Assembly (NCBI GenBank): GCA_030549775.1 | Contig: CM060177.1 | Span: 93,620,736-93,684,735, forward strand | From: Tamarix chinensis | Lineage: Eukaryota; Streptophyta; Magnoliopsida; Caryophyllales; Tamaricaceae | Length of the DNA stretch: 64,000 nt | Reading direction: 5' to 3' | Shown here: one piece after another, positions 13,091 to 24,889 of the stretch | How positions within the stretch are numbered: position 1 is the first letter of the stretch | Layout: every line of letters begins with the position of its first letter | Position numbers and translations under genes: made by a program | The notes under the pieces: model-generated | Databases searched by the model: none | The model's input: the letters and a program-made list of their open reading frames with translations, nothing else | What the model was told of the DNA's origin: nothing

Positions 13091-13328
13091 ACCGTTTGGT
13101 ATAGGATAATAAGAGTAAAAAAATTACTACCGTATTTTATATATTTTTTTATAGATTATTTAAATTTTTAAAAATTATATTTGGATGAATATCCATTTTA
13201 AATTTTAATTTACTCTAAAAATAAATAATTTATTTTAAAAAGTATTTTTTTTAAATACTTGATATAAAATATATAAAATAAAATAAAATATTTAATATAT
13301 TTATTATTCCTATACCAAATAAATTCTT
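13091..13328. mobile_element. Small MITE with about 20-bp terminal inverted repeats
   Basis: gtttggtataggataataag at 13,094-13,113 faces ttattattcctataccaaat at 13,301-13,320. The second, reversed, reads atttggtataggaataataa, identical apart from the first base pair and one indel. Between them lie about 190 bases of AT-rich sequence with no coding capacity. The class is uncertain; no clean target duplication was identified. Confidence 0.6.
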
Positions 13329-13942
13329 AGATTATTTTCTAACACGTGAATGTCATAATCTTAAAGATGATGGCGTCAAGGAACCTCCCAAAATATGGAT
13401 GATACCCGAGGGAGAATTACCTTAAGTCCCCAATTTTAGGCGAACTCTTTTTTTTTTTTCTGAAAAATGATTTATGAACTTACATTTAACATATGTTTAT
13501 TCAAATTCCAAAACTATAACTTCATATGTTGGGAAATGAAATTATTTTTATCATTTTACCCCTAGAATCGAAGTAAAAGGTGGAACATCTTTCTCTCGTT
13601 TGCTTTTTCTACGGATCTTCATATCCTTTCATGTCGAATGGAAAATTAGGTGGGAGATAAATAAATATACAATATTGCGGTCGTTCGTGCGGGCTATAAA
13701 ATAATGATTTTTAAAGCTGATAGGTGCTATCTAAAGAAGGTGACTAGGTTCAACGTATTGACTGATTGAAAAGTCAAGGTTCAAATGACTTCGGTCCTTA
13801 CTCTCCTTAGTCGTTGATTCTCGGCATGGATATGCCCCAAGGCAAGGACCCACCGTCTTCACTCGACCCGCGCACATTTCCACGACCTCAACATCCACAA
13901 ATTTCTCGGATTACCCGCTTCGTGAGGTTGTTGTGAGATAGT
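13329..13942. other. No gene seen; comparatively GC-rich low-copy DNA
   Basis: This stretch is less AT-rich than its surroundings and lacks repeat signatures. No ORF longer than 60 codons and no splice structure can be supported. It may be old intergenic host DNA. Confidence 0.4.
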
Positions 13943-14663
13943 TAGGGCCGGTTCAAATATTCGATATTTCGAATATTTAATTGTCGGATATTTAAAATTT
14001 CGGATATCTAAAAATGGTATTTAATATTTGATTTGAAACTTTGAATATTTGAAAGATCGAATATTTGAATTTTCGGATCGGATATCATCGGATATCAAAT
14101 ATATCCGATATTATCCGAATACAATTTCAAATATAAAAAAATTACCAAATGACAAATATATTTCATATTATCCGATTTGTTGAGCGAATGCTGAGCAAAT
14201 ATCCGATTCGCTTAGCAAATATCCGATTTATTCAACATATATCCAATGTTAAAACTAAAATAAGAAATGAGTGAATGAAATCTATTGGTATGCAAAGTAT
14301 TTTTATTTTTATTTTTATAAATATCTAAAAAGGGATTGTATTAAAAATATAATTTTAATTAAATTAAATTTTTCCTCAAATAATAAATAAAGTAAGTAAA
14401 TATTATACACAGACACATATAAATTTATTTATATGCAATTATATATAAAATAAAAAATTATAAAAATATATATAAATATTTTTCTTCGGATCGGATATTA
14501 TTTGTATTTGTCGGATCCGATATTTGATTTGTTTGACTTTTCGTTGACCGGATCGGATATTTGATTTGAAAAAAAAATCTGGATCGATTATTTGCTTTTT
14601 TGGATCGGATCGCTTCGGATATCGAATCAAATAAGCAAATATCGAATAATATGAACAACCTTA
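13943..14663. mobile_element. Foldback / MITE-like element built of GGATAT-CGGATAT motifs
   Basis: The left end reads tagggccggttcaaatattc and the right end, reversed, reads taaggttgttcatattattc; both continue into gatattt. Each half is filled with cggatatc / gatatccg motifs (for example 13,974-14,120 and 14,487-14,645), so the two arms can pair. About 720 bp. The end TAGGG..GTTCA resembles non-autonomous hAT ends. The flanking 8-mers (gagatagt and gctacgag) do not match, so a target duplication is not supported. Two minus-strand ORFs here are shadows. Confidence 0.55.
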
Positions 14664-15526
14664 GCTACGAGTGTAGTCCTTACGATAGCTTTATTTATCT
14701 ATTTATTTATTATTATTGGCTACAAAGAGGCAACACATTTTTTTTCCCGATAATTACGTTGTTTCCCAATACATGAGTCATAATACGGCATGCTCAAAGG
14801 TAAAAATAAAAATTCACCGGTAATGCAGAACAAACAGACAAACAAAAACATCACAAAACACCTACGCCTTGCGTGACAAGCAAAAACAAGAACAAAACAC
14901 CGAAGAGCTCACCTGCTTCCCAATGATCGTTCTTGCAGGTCAATCTCCTTGTTCAATAGCAATGCCTAAATAAGTTGAGTTGACCGATAGATTATTTGAT
15001 TTGACTTTATTTATTTAGTAAAATTAGTCGAATGCAATATTTTTTTTAAACTTATTTATTAAACAAGTTAAATTTAAATTTTAAAAAAATTAACTAAATT
15101 TAATTATAACTTAGGTTTAAAAATTCAGTTTAATTTATTAAAATTTAAATTTAAATTATTTATATAATTAAACGAATTAAATTCAAACTCTAAAATATTA
15201 TATATCTCAATTCATTTAACGTGCAACCAAATAAACTTAGCTGCATCATTTGTTGAAGCTCATCATCCATAATCAATCATCTACGTCGATTATATTTCTA
15301 ACAAAACGACCCCAACTACTTTCCCACAAACCCACAAAACAGGACATTTGCTGCACAAACCTACAGTGCCCTCAAGATAAAACTTTCAATATGTAGCTAC
15401 TTCCCAGAGGAAACAGAAGAGGGCCAAACCATTTATGCAAACGGCTCCCAAACCAGGACAGAAAACGGATCCCGAGATGGTAATCACTCATGATTGTTGA
15501 TTGGTCTCCCTTGGAAAGCTATTGAT

Positions 15527-15530
<4 letters not shown>
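14664..15530. other. No gene seen
   Basis: AT-rich sequence with moderately GC-rich pieces at 14.8-14.95 and 15.3-15.5 kb. Nothing with family likeness on either strand. Confidence 0.4.

Positions 15531-15569
<39 letters not shown>
15531..15569. repeat. (TC)n microsatellite
   Basis: Nineteen uninterrupted TC units plus one base. Confidence 0.97.
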
Positions 15570-15570
<1 letters not shown>

Positions 15571-15699
15571 ACAAGACAAAGGGGGTTCCTTGGGAGGCAA
15601 GTTCATACGAAGCGTGCGAAAGAATTTGATTTTCTAGCTTGCTACAATTATCATCGAATGACACAATTGGCCGTCTTCGCTTTAATATATTTTTCTTGA

Positions 15700-16430
15700 T
15701 ATTATTATTATTATTAGAAATAATATTAATCATCAATATTAATAAATGAATGTTATTGATTATAATTATTTTATAAATATTTTTTTAGTATCATTAAACG
15801 AATAATAATATCATTAATTATTATTATTGTTATTATTATTTTATTAATTATGGCTATTGATATAATTAAATTAATGATAATATGAATAACTATAATTATT
15901 CATTATTTTTATAAATTTCATTTATATTATTATTTATAGCATTAAAATTAAGTATACTAATTATTATTAAATTAATTACAATTATGAAAATTATTATTTT
16001 ATAAATAGTATTAATTATTATAAAGAATATTATTTATATTATCAAAATAATCATAATATTATTAATTATTGTTACTAATTCAATTATTATGATTATTAAA
16101 AAATTATTATTATTAATTATTATTTGTCTTAATTATCATTATTAGTATTATAGCTATTGATTATTTATATTATTATTATTATTATGAAATCATTATTAAT
16201 TTTTTTATCATTATCATTCGTTATTACTTTTATATTATTAAATTAAGATTATTAATTATTGTTCGTACTTATCATTATTAAATTTGTTATTATTATTTAT
16301 CATAATAATAAATAGATAAATAAATAAATTTTATCAACATTTATAATTTTCTAATAATTATTATTTATTATTAAATTAATTTAATATTGTAAATTATTTC
16401 TGTTATTAACTATTATGTTGATATGATATA
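15700..16430. repeat. Degenerate ATT-rich tract, about 0.7 kb
   Basis: Almost entirely A and T, made of att, tta and aatt words in irregular order. It reads as an old, much mutated trinucleotide expansion. No gene. Confidence 0.7.
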
Positions 16431-17339
16431 ATCTGATCTCTTTTAGTATAAATATGATCTAATATGATATAAAATGATTTTATAAGTCATAAAAATAACC
16501 TGAGGTGAGAATGACCTCATTGTGATATACTTACTCAATGGTATTGATTTTAAAATGATTCATATAGGTAGACTAGTGACACTAACTTTAAATATCATTT
16601 CATATATGACTAAAAATTGATCTCATAACTTATGTTATTATATCCTTTATGTGGTGGTTGAAAGATATTAAGAATAGTTTCTTGATATCTAACAATGTAA
16701 TTAGATTTTTTATCATTTCATTCATCTAATGACACAAAATAATTTTTATACACTAAGGTATGCAATATCATGTAAGCCAAGAGAAACAAAAGAGAATTTA
16801 ACTTTTATACATGAGAAAAAAGAATATAGCTTTCAACATTTAAGCTTAATTGACTTTCATATATGAGAAAAAAAATAGTAATAAGATTATAGTTTAATAG
16901 TTAAAAGTAAGAATTTGACTCTAAAGGTCCTAGTGTCAAATTCTATTTCTCTTGATTTTTGTGCTCCCTATAAGTCACAAAAATAAAATAAAAAATAGAT
17001 TAAAAAGTATGAAATGTTTGTTGAGCTTTTTGTTGTAAAAATATCGAAACATAGATATGGAAAAAGATAAATCTCTAGTATATAAAAGGATCCTCCATTC
17101 ATTTCACACTAAATTTTTTTTATGGTTATATCATATATAGATTAAGAAGTGCTAAAAAAAAATCCTATCCACGATATAGTGCCCTTCTCTAGGGTTTTTA
17201 TTATGTGAATTCTAAGGTAATTCCTTTTTCCTCCCATTCTTTCACCCATATGCCATCGAATCAAAATTTTATTTCTCTTGAGAAAATCCATGTTGATAAG
17301 TGATAATGGACATTGGCTCTTGCACCATCTCAATCTACT
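16431..17339. other. No gene; tRNA-like stretch near 16.88-16.94 kb
   Basis: AT-rich DNA. At 16,890-16,945 agtttaatagttaaaagtaa and, 25 bases on, gtcctagtgtcaaattct resemble decayed A and B boxes of a tRNA-derived SINE, but there is no cloverleaf and no clear ends. Confidence 0.25.
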
Positions 17340-17364
17340 ATGCTAATGATGGATATAGAATGAA

Positions 17365-18236
17365 TTGGCCAATAGGTTAACGGTGACACTTTTATGGCTA
17401 AATATAGAGGATGCATATGATCAACCACCTTTGTCATTCAATTTTTGTGATGTAATGGTGGGCCAAGTAGAGGAGGTTAAATATTTAAAAGCCAATGATA
17501 TTGATTGGGCAGATCTCAATGCCTTCCTTAACGAGCCTTGTTTAAAGAATCAACCCATGCTTGGTGCCCCATTGCCACATATATGTTTAATAGCAGAAGA
17601 AAAAAGGTATTATGAAAACCTTTGACATTATTTAATAGTTAATCTCTTGGGTCATAGCATCCGATACAATACTATTTCCTTAAAGCTTAAGACATTGTGG
17701 ATTCTAGATGGAACTTTCAAATTGACAGAACTAGGGAAATGACTCTTCTTGGTTAAGTTCCAAAGGAGACTTGATTATGAATTCACACTTTGCAACATAA
17801 TGTGGAAAATCTCGCAACATTACCTTACAGTTAGGAGATGGATGCCAAAATTCATTGTTGATGATGCCATTATCCCATCTACTATAGATTGGGTATGTAT
17901 ACTGAAATTTCCTATTGAGTTGTTGGAATGTAAAGAGAATTCCAATGGATAGGTAACCTTATTGGTAGTTTGGTATACCTTGACAATGTTATCTATAATG
18001 TTGCAATGGTTCATTTTACTTGTATAGATCTTGATGTGGACTTTAGTAAGCCCCTAATTCCAAAAGTTTACATTGGCTCTAAGCTACGTATGATTGAATA
18101 TGAATGGATATGGAGGGTTTGTTTTCATTGTGGAATGTTTGGGCATACTCATAATGATTTTCCCACTAATTTGGAAGTTGCCCAAAGAAGGAATAAAAAG
18201 GTATTGCAACTATTTCAAATGGTCCAACACAAGTAG
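17365..18236 (+). pseudogene. LINE-1 ORF1: DUF4283 and zinc-knuckle protein
   Basis: The ORF1 product of plant LINEs is an RNA-binding gag-like protein. Three open pieces in shifted frames cover it (17,365-17,625; 17,749-17,952; 17,970-18,236). The middle piece has WKISQHYLTVRRWMPKF then STIDWVCILKFPIELLE, the DUF4283 pattern. The last has VDFSKPLIPKVYIGSKLR and then CFHCGMFGHTHNDF, a CX2CX4HX4C zinc knuckle whose fourth cysteine has become phenylalanine. The pieces are separated by stops and frameshifts, so this is a pseudogene. ORF1 is followed by a 0.65-kb degenerate spacer before ORF2. Confidence 0.82.
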
Positions 18237-18940
18237 AAGGAGATGTAGAAGTTCCTAGAGAAGATTCCTCAAAGGCCCCTTATGGCTTTGGATGTTAGCT
18301 ACCAATCATAATAGAAGATCAACTCAAGGAAGGAATTTCTTAGATGTCTCACTTACCAAAGGTGGTCATATCCAAAATCAACCTTCATGGTCCTAGAATA
18401 GTTATACAGGCACTGCCTATGAACTACACACATCTTCATCCTTTTCTGTCTTGTAGGAATCAAATGATGATGGAGACAAGGGTGACAATTTGGAATATGG
18501 GGAAGGGGAATAATCTCTCTTTTCTATGGATGGAAAGAGTACTAAGTTAGGTAACCAAGCAAATACGTGCAAGTTCCCTAGCTCATAAAGGTCTAAAGGA
18601 TAATCTAATTACTCAGATGCATACCATGCTAGTCAATTTGGTATCCTTTTTGAAACCCCCAGTATTACCACAACCAAGGATTCATTACTTGCATAGATAA
18701 AATAGAATAAGTCAAATATAGACCATATAATCAAGATTAGAGATACTATTTTTTAGTACATCATAATTTCTAAAACCAACATCATCATCCCCATTAGAAC
18801 ATTTTTACCAAGGGGCTCTAAGTTTCCTTAAGTTGCTAGTGATACCATTAGTTATGGTAAAAGAACATAGTGGTACATTAAAAAATAGTTACTAATGTGT
18901 ATAGTAAGGTGCTCCTATGGAATGCCAAAGGTGTGGGTAG

Positions 18941-19246
18941 TTATAACACCTCGAGTCGATAAGACCATGTGGGGATACCTTGAAATGCTTTCATATTGAT
19001 CAAATGGCCCCACAGATCAATACGAGTCCTTTCAACACACTTTTTTCCCACTCACTCACTTCTTGAGAATTTTTCAAAAAAATTTTAAAAATTCCCAAGA
19101 AGGTCACCCATTCTAAAAATTGGTCTACGACAAGCATTCTTAACTGTAGAATTCTTATGATGGAATCACCAACATGATGGTACACCATGTTGATATAAAT
19201 AGTCAGATCAATATTTATAATACTCCACTCAATTTGGGATATTATA
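18941..19246 (-). mobile_element. Cassandra TRIM solo LTR with embedded 5S rRNA-like sequence
   Basis: Cassandra is a non-coding terminal-repeat retrotransposon in miniature whose LTR carries 5S rRNA and its Pol III promoter. The 306-bp insert begins ttataacacctcgagtcgat and ends ttgggatattata. Its middle (19,091-19,190) is 5S rRNA on the minus strand: cccaagaaggtcacccat, caagcattcttaactgtaga and attcttatgatggaatc match the reversed plant 5S gene around its C box. The host LINE frame reads GVGS across the insert (ggtag, then tgcaaac), showing exactly where it landed. The flanks are ggtag before and gtagt after, giving a 4-bp duplication gtag or 5 bp with one mismatch. Strand is set by the 5S orientation. 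Confidence 0.87.
19091..19190 (-). other. 5S rRNA-derived region of the Cassandra LTR
   Basis: Roughly 100 bases resembling 5S rRNA with about one change in five by eye. It includes the internal-promoter half. Substitutions suggest it is not a functional 5S gene. Confidence 0.8.
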
Positions 19247-21140
19247 GTAGTGCAAACTTTTGAGTAGTTTCAAGTATCTTGTTCATTTGCATGATTCGAT
19301 AGTTGTTGTCCTTATTGAGACGAGAATAAGTGGAGAACACACATAAGAAATTATCTATAAGCTTGTTTATAGAGGTAATGTATGTGTGCATGAAATGAGT
19401 TTTGGGGAGGTGTTTAGATGCTATAGAAGGAAGATAAAGTTCATGTTTGGATATTGGGTGTTTTTTTTAATTGATGCAAAGTCATCTTCAGGTCAAATAT
19501 ATTATTTTTCCCTTTTTTGTTTTAGTTTATTCCTCCCCATTACCAAATTTGCATGCCCAATTTGAGGAATATACATGTTGTATCATTAAGATAGTCAATC
19601 TCCTTTGGATTTCTAGAGGGGATTTTAAGGACATTTGTTATCTTCATGAAATATGAGGTGATAGTTATAGGAAGTTGAATTGCTACATTCTCTTTAATAA
19701 CAACCTTCAATATTGCCAAATGACTGGTCTTAGCTTACTTGTACCTAAGCTTACTTGGCATGGTAAAGTGGGTGGAATAATTATCAATTCTCAAATTGAT
19801 CATGTGGTCACCAAGTACAAGTAGCGCTTGGCATTTCTAGTGGGTGTTGTAACCCATTTATTTTATACATAGGGAGAGCATCATCCTTTTTTCTCAATAT
19901 GAATCTTGCATCGTTGTGCTTGTAACCAAAAATATTATGCTTTGAAGCTACTTGGTTCACTACCTGGGCCTTTCCTCCACCGCCTCATCTTTTTCGTGTA
20001 GTAATAGAGGGATGGTGACATTATTCAGAATTTTCTATCTATGCTTCTAAGCTAAAATAATGGAATGAAAACTCATTTAGTAATATCTTTATTCGTAAGA
20101 GAATGTTACGAGCACAAAAACTTGGTATTCAACATAATTCAAACCTAGCTTATGCTCCAAGTTTAATTAAACTTGAAGGAAAATTAACGACCGAGTATAA
20201 CCTAGTCTTGTTGTAGGAATTTTCTATTTTCATAGATATAGGATAGATCCAAATACCCTTCAAGAACAAAACAAAAGGTTTTTAATATGACTATGGTCAA
20301 TAAGTGGCACAAAAATATGATTCATGAACTCCAAGATGTTGTGGGATGGGTGATTGATGACCCTTTTATCTTTATAAGGCATAATCGTTGCTAATTTTTA
20401 AATGTGTACATGCTTGATGTTTATTATATGTGCTTATGATGTCCCAATACTGGATTCTTGTCTATAGTTGAAGAAGAGACCCAAAAACTTACTCCCTCAA
20501 TTACTTTTAAAGAATTAAATGTTATTATCTTCTTTAGGAATGCTCATAAAAGTTCTCATATGTATGGTTTTCAATAGCTTTTTTACAAAAAAAAAAGAGG
20601 GAAAAAGGGTGGGTAAGGAAATTTATGGTATTATCATCTCATCTTCTCATGATGGATCACTCCCTCCTTTTCTCAACGAGGTTCTTCTATGTTTGATCCT
20701 AAAGATCAAGCTGCTTAGAGAAGTTAAGCACTTTCAACCTATTAGTCTCTGTGTGGTATACAAAATTGTTGGTAAATCCATTCTTCAAAGAGTAAATCCA
20801 TTCTCAGATAAAGTTATTATCCCCTTTCAAATTAACTTCCTTCCCAATTTTCATACCCAAGATAATAATACTGTTGCATAGGAAGAAATGTATACGATGA
20901 GGAAGAAACAAGGTCATTAGAGTTTTATGGCCTTCAAAATTGACTTGGAAAAGGCTTACAACCACTTATCTTTAAATTTCATCCCTGATGCTTTAGAATA
21001 AATGGGCCTAATTGATCCCTTAATGAAATTTATTATGTGATATGTCTCTTCCACCACCATTCAAGTCATTTGGAGTAACAATGTTAGTGATGAACTTCAA
21101 CCACAATGGGGAATAAGACAAGGTAATTCAATAACGCCTT

Positions 21141-21151
21141 ATTTATTATTA

Positions 21152-21219
<68 letters not shown>

Positions 21220-21220
21220 T
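21141..21220. repeat. (ATT)n microsatellite inside LINE-1 RT
   Basis: About 80 bases of ATT with one G interruption near 21,154. It starts directly after the RT codons for TPYL and ends at the codons for FV, where the family reads P-Y-L-F-V. Confidence 0.95.
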
Positions 21221-23330
21221 GTGTGGATAGGTCCTCTCATATCATTCTATAAGCACTCATTAGTGGGTACTGGAAATCAATCACTTTTGCTAGGGGGTGG
21301 AGTATATTTTCGCGTGTATTTTTTGTTAATGACCTACTTCTTTTTTACTATGTGCCCATATACTAGATTAATGTGATTATGGATGTGCTTGAAAACTTTA
21401 TTACTACCTCAAATCAGAAGATAAGATTAGATAAACCCACCATTATCTTCTCTAAGAATGTTTTACCTACTCTGTTGGGGAGGTTACCACCATTGTTCGA
21501 ATCCCTTACTCTTTCTCTCTAGGTCTGTATTTGGGGCTTGATATATATAATGGGTCTATATACACACAAATTTTCTCTTAAGTGAATGAAAAAGTATAAT
21601 AATGATTTTTTTTTGGAAAACACATTTGTTTTCTCTAATCAGCTAAGCTACCATTATTCAATAAGTTTTGTTTGTCATCCCCTCATATACCATGTATAAC
21701 TATATTATGCCAATGGATACCAGTCATCTATTAGACAAACTCAATCAAGATTTCTTATAAGGTAGCACCTCCATAAGATGTTGCCTACATTTATTATGAC
21801 GGGGCATTATTTTCTCATAGAAGGAATGTGGTCGCCTTGGTCTTAGGAAGACTTCCAAAATGAACCAAGCCACTTTCACAAATATGGCTTAGGATATTTC
21901 TTAGGGAAGAGATAGCTTGTGGGTGAATATTCTTATATAAAATATTTAAATAATGTTCCCTTTATCTTACACATGAATCACACTTCGTCATTCTCATCCC
22001 TATGGGAAAAAATTATTGGATCAAAGGATACCCTCTTTAGGGTTGTATGGAATGGAAAAACGACTAGTTTCTAGTTTGAATCATTGATTTGGGATACGCC
22101 CCTTTTTTATGTTGCTACTATCCTAAAGCAAGACATTTTGGCTGGCACATATGTTGGCTTTGTTTTTCCCCATGTAGAGCTTGGAACAAGGCTAAATTTA
22201 ATCATTTACTTCCATATACAATGTTAGTGGATATTGTTAGTGCCCTCGCACCTTGCAATGAAAATACCCCCAATAATCTTATTTGGGGGTTTTCAAGTGA
22301 TGGTAATTTGTCAATTGCATTAGCCTACCTAATGTAAAGAGATTCTCATATCCTCAAATCTTTGAAGTGGTTAACACATGGCATCTTAAAGTTTGATAAC
22401 GAGCTAGAAGCCTAGATCATTTTCTAGTTTAGCAACCAATGATGTTCTCGTTACTAATGTTAAGTGCATGTAAAGACATTGAATGACCAATATAAGTTGT
22501 GAATGGTGTGGCAAATAATAGTCCCTTATGCATGTTTTATGCAACTACTTCTATAACAAAGAATATTGGGAATGTTTTACTACTACAAAGGAGCTTAGTT
22601 TTTTTGACATGCCTCTCTATGAATGGCTCTGGAGAAACTTAAACAAGTAACATGTGACCGAGGTTGCTGAGCCACCTTGGTCAATAGTGTTTACTCTCTC
22701 CATTTGTAAATTATGAAAGGACAAAAAGAAACTAATTTTTCATAATACCTTTTCCCATCCTAAGCAAATGGTAGGGTTCATCGACACTTAACATTGACTA
22801 GGAGGCACCTTAAGTAGGCTTCATCAAAATCAACATGGATTGAAGTATGTTATGTAAATCAGGCTTCATTTCCATGGGTAGTGTTTCCCACAATCACCTT
22901 AGGAGATGGATCTTTGGTTTTGTAGCAAATGTGGGTTATGGGAACCTCTTAACAGTTGAAATATGGGTAGTATATTGTGGATTATGTGAAGCAAAAGAGA
23001 AGGGTATCTCTTGCTTCAGTGTCTCTAGTGATTCCATTATCGCTATAGGTGTTATGTTATCATATCCTAGGTTACATTTCTAGATTTTTCATCTATTATT
23101 ACCAATAAAAAAAGTGACACCTATAATTTAGAATAACTTATTCCTAAATTGACTAAAATATTATTGTTGAAATTTAGATAAGTTTTATGGGCTATTAAAC
23201 TTTAATATATAATATGTATGTAATGATGTAGAGGAAAAACATAGGATAAAAAGAAGGATACATTTGAAAATATAACACAACTTTGTTATAGTCTCAATAA
23301 AATAACATGTATTATTAGGATATGAAATAG

Positions 23331-24320
23331 AAAAATCATACATCCTCTAATATTTCATAAGAGAACCTTTTTTTGACAAAGTATAGCAATAAAAGAGTGG
23401 AGATAAAAACAAATGGAGGAACACTAAGGAAATGCTTTTTATAGGTGTGATAGTGTTAGTTCTGAAACAAATATTAAGGAAAACTAAATGGAAATATAAC
23501 TAAAAATAGAATCAAAATTGTGATTGAAGCAAAATATAAAAGCATAGCAAAAAAATCAACTTATATGGATAAACTGAAATAGACGAATCGAGACGTCATG
23601 GTATTCTATTGCCTTAAGTTGGAAAGACCTCCTCTATGGTGCAAAAGGACATAAAGTCTCTAACTCTTGAGTTTAGTGTCTCCCTCTACTAGATAAGTGC
23701 ACTCCAATTGATTGAGTAGGAGTTACTCCATTGAAATCATTGAAAAGTTGAGGAATTATTGAAAATTGAATAAAACCAAGCATTGAATATGTGTAGTAGA
23801 AGCTAAGAAAGGAGAAATGTATCGAAGAAGAAGGAGAGATGAGGCAATGCAATCCATCATCTAGTTTTGTGGAACATGGTGCTTATATAAAATATTTAAT
23901 TAAGAAGACAATTTTTGGTAATTAAATAAAGTTAGTTACAAAATAACATTGCTAAAATGTTTTGAAAGTTGATCATTATACAACGACTAGTAAAACCAAA
24001 CCAAAACACCCATAATGGATATTTAACTAGGCAATTAAAATGGTAAGTGCTCTATAAATTTAAGCCAACCCAAAATGGTAAAATGGCTAATCAAACCATT
24101 ATAATCAATTTTAAAACACCCAAAGTGGGTCCCCAAAAGAGGACTAGATTGGATCAAGTTACCCAAAACCAAACCAGGTGTGTAGTGGTGCATGTTGCAA
24201 ACCTCTATCCTCTTTAACACTTCAACACCTATAAAAATGTTGGGGTATATAAATTATAAAATTTTCTTATATATATCCTATGCGGGACTCCAATTTTGGA
24301 GCAAGCCATAAAAATTAACA
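23331..24320 (-). repeat. Copia 3' LTR
   Basis: Pairs with 30,225-31,200. Landmarks in both: aaaaatcat..cctctaatat, gaaacaaatat / gaagcaaatat, ggataaac(t/c)gaaatag, gtggtattc-type and ctctatggtgc, gtagtagaa, gtaaaaccaaa, ctataaaaa. The copies are roughly two-thirds alike by eye, so the insertion is old. The left limit is uncertain. Confidence 0.72.
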
Positions 24321-24321
24321 A

Positions 24322-24331
24322 TCTCCCACTT
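24322..24331 (-). other. Copia polypurine tract
   Basis: On the minus strand aagtgggaga stands directly before the tgtt start of the 3' LTR. This is the plus-strand priming site of Copia elements. Confidence 0.7.
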
Positions 24332-24889
24332 GATCCAAACTTGGAAAACTTTCTAAAATTGTTAAAGACTCTATGAAATATTGATATCAGGTGAACTAAG
24401 TCTTGAACTTAATAAAAGGAATCAAAATAGAGGTAAATCTTACAAACAAAATGTAGACCATCATACCTTATTTTAATAATTTCTCTATAGAGTATGTTAA
24501 TGATACTTCACATAGGATGTGGTTAGCCCCCTCAATCATATAGGTGAGTCCATTAAGTGCATGTTGCTCACACAACCCAAACTTAGGCTATTGATCTCAT
24601 TAAGGATTTCATGTCCAATCTCAAAAAGCAGAACAAAAATACTAAAAAACTAATCATTATTAATTAATATGTGAATTTTATTCACAAATATAATAGGTAG
24701 TGAGCATATAATTTTGTTTAACCCATTGAATCTATTATACAGGATAGGGTTTGACCCCATTAAATCTAAACAGAATAGATATCCATCATAGCCCCTACAT
24801 ATGCGGACACAAACCCATTTTACTAGCAACTTCAAAAGCTAGTTTCTCATTAAGCACTTTTATATTGGATCCATAAAATTTCTCCTTAA

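Larger units (their letters stand above)
18906..23085 (+). pseudogene. LINE-1 ORF2: endonuclease, reverse transcriptase, RNase H
   Basis: The APE endonuclease begins with KVLLWNAKGVGS at 18,906-18,941, is cut by the Cassandra LTR, and resumes with ANF at 19,251; IETRISGEHT follows at 19,315. RT: KLLREVKHFQPISLCVVYKI at 20,710-20,770, then PFQINFLPNFHTQDN; FKIDLEKAYNHLS at 20,935-20,973 (the D-x-x-K-A-Y-D box); QPQWGIRQGNSITPYL at 21,101-21,147, the point where the ATT expansion starts; FVNDLLLF at about 21,324-21,347 in place of F-A-D-D-L-L-L-F, so the first catalytic aspartate of the pair is Asn. A zf-RVT-like region SLMHVLCNYFYNKEYWE lies at 22,520-22,580, and an RNase H-like end at 22,847-23,083 with GSVSHNHLRRWIFGFVANVG and SVSSDSIIAI. 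Many frames are broken. Confidence 0.88.
17340..23108 (+). mobile_element. LINE-1: nearly full-length decayed plant L1-type LINE
   Basis: ORF1 (17.37-18.24 kb), endonuclease start (18.91 kb), RT (20.5-21.4 kb), zinc-finger-like region (22.5 kb) and C-terminal RNase H domain (22.85-23.08 kb) lie in the order of plant LINEs on the + strand, ending in an A-rich tail at 23,101-23,110. A Cassandra solo LTR (18,941-19,246) and an ATT microsatellite (21,141-21,220) interrupt it. The 5' limit is approximate. Confidence 0.88.

Noticed and set aside
13935..14671. 8-bp target duplication around the foldback element
   Set aside because: gagatagt and gctacgag do not match.
19000..19188. 62-codon minus-strand ORF
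   Set aside because: It is the translation of the Cassandra LTR with its 5S-like core, which is non-coding.
19091..19190. Genuine 5S rRNA gene
   Set aside because: The similarity is partial and sits within Cassandra LTR ends; no tandem 5S array is present.
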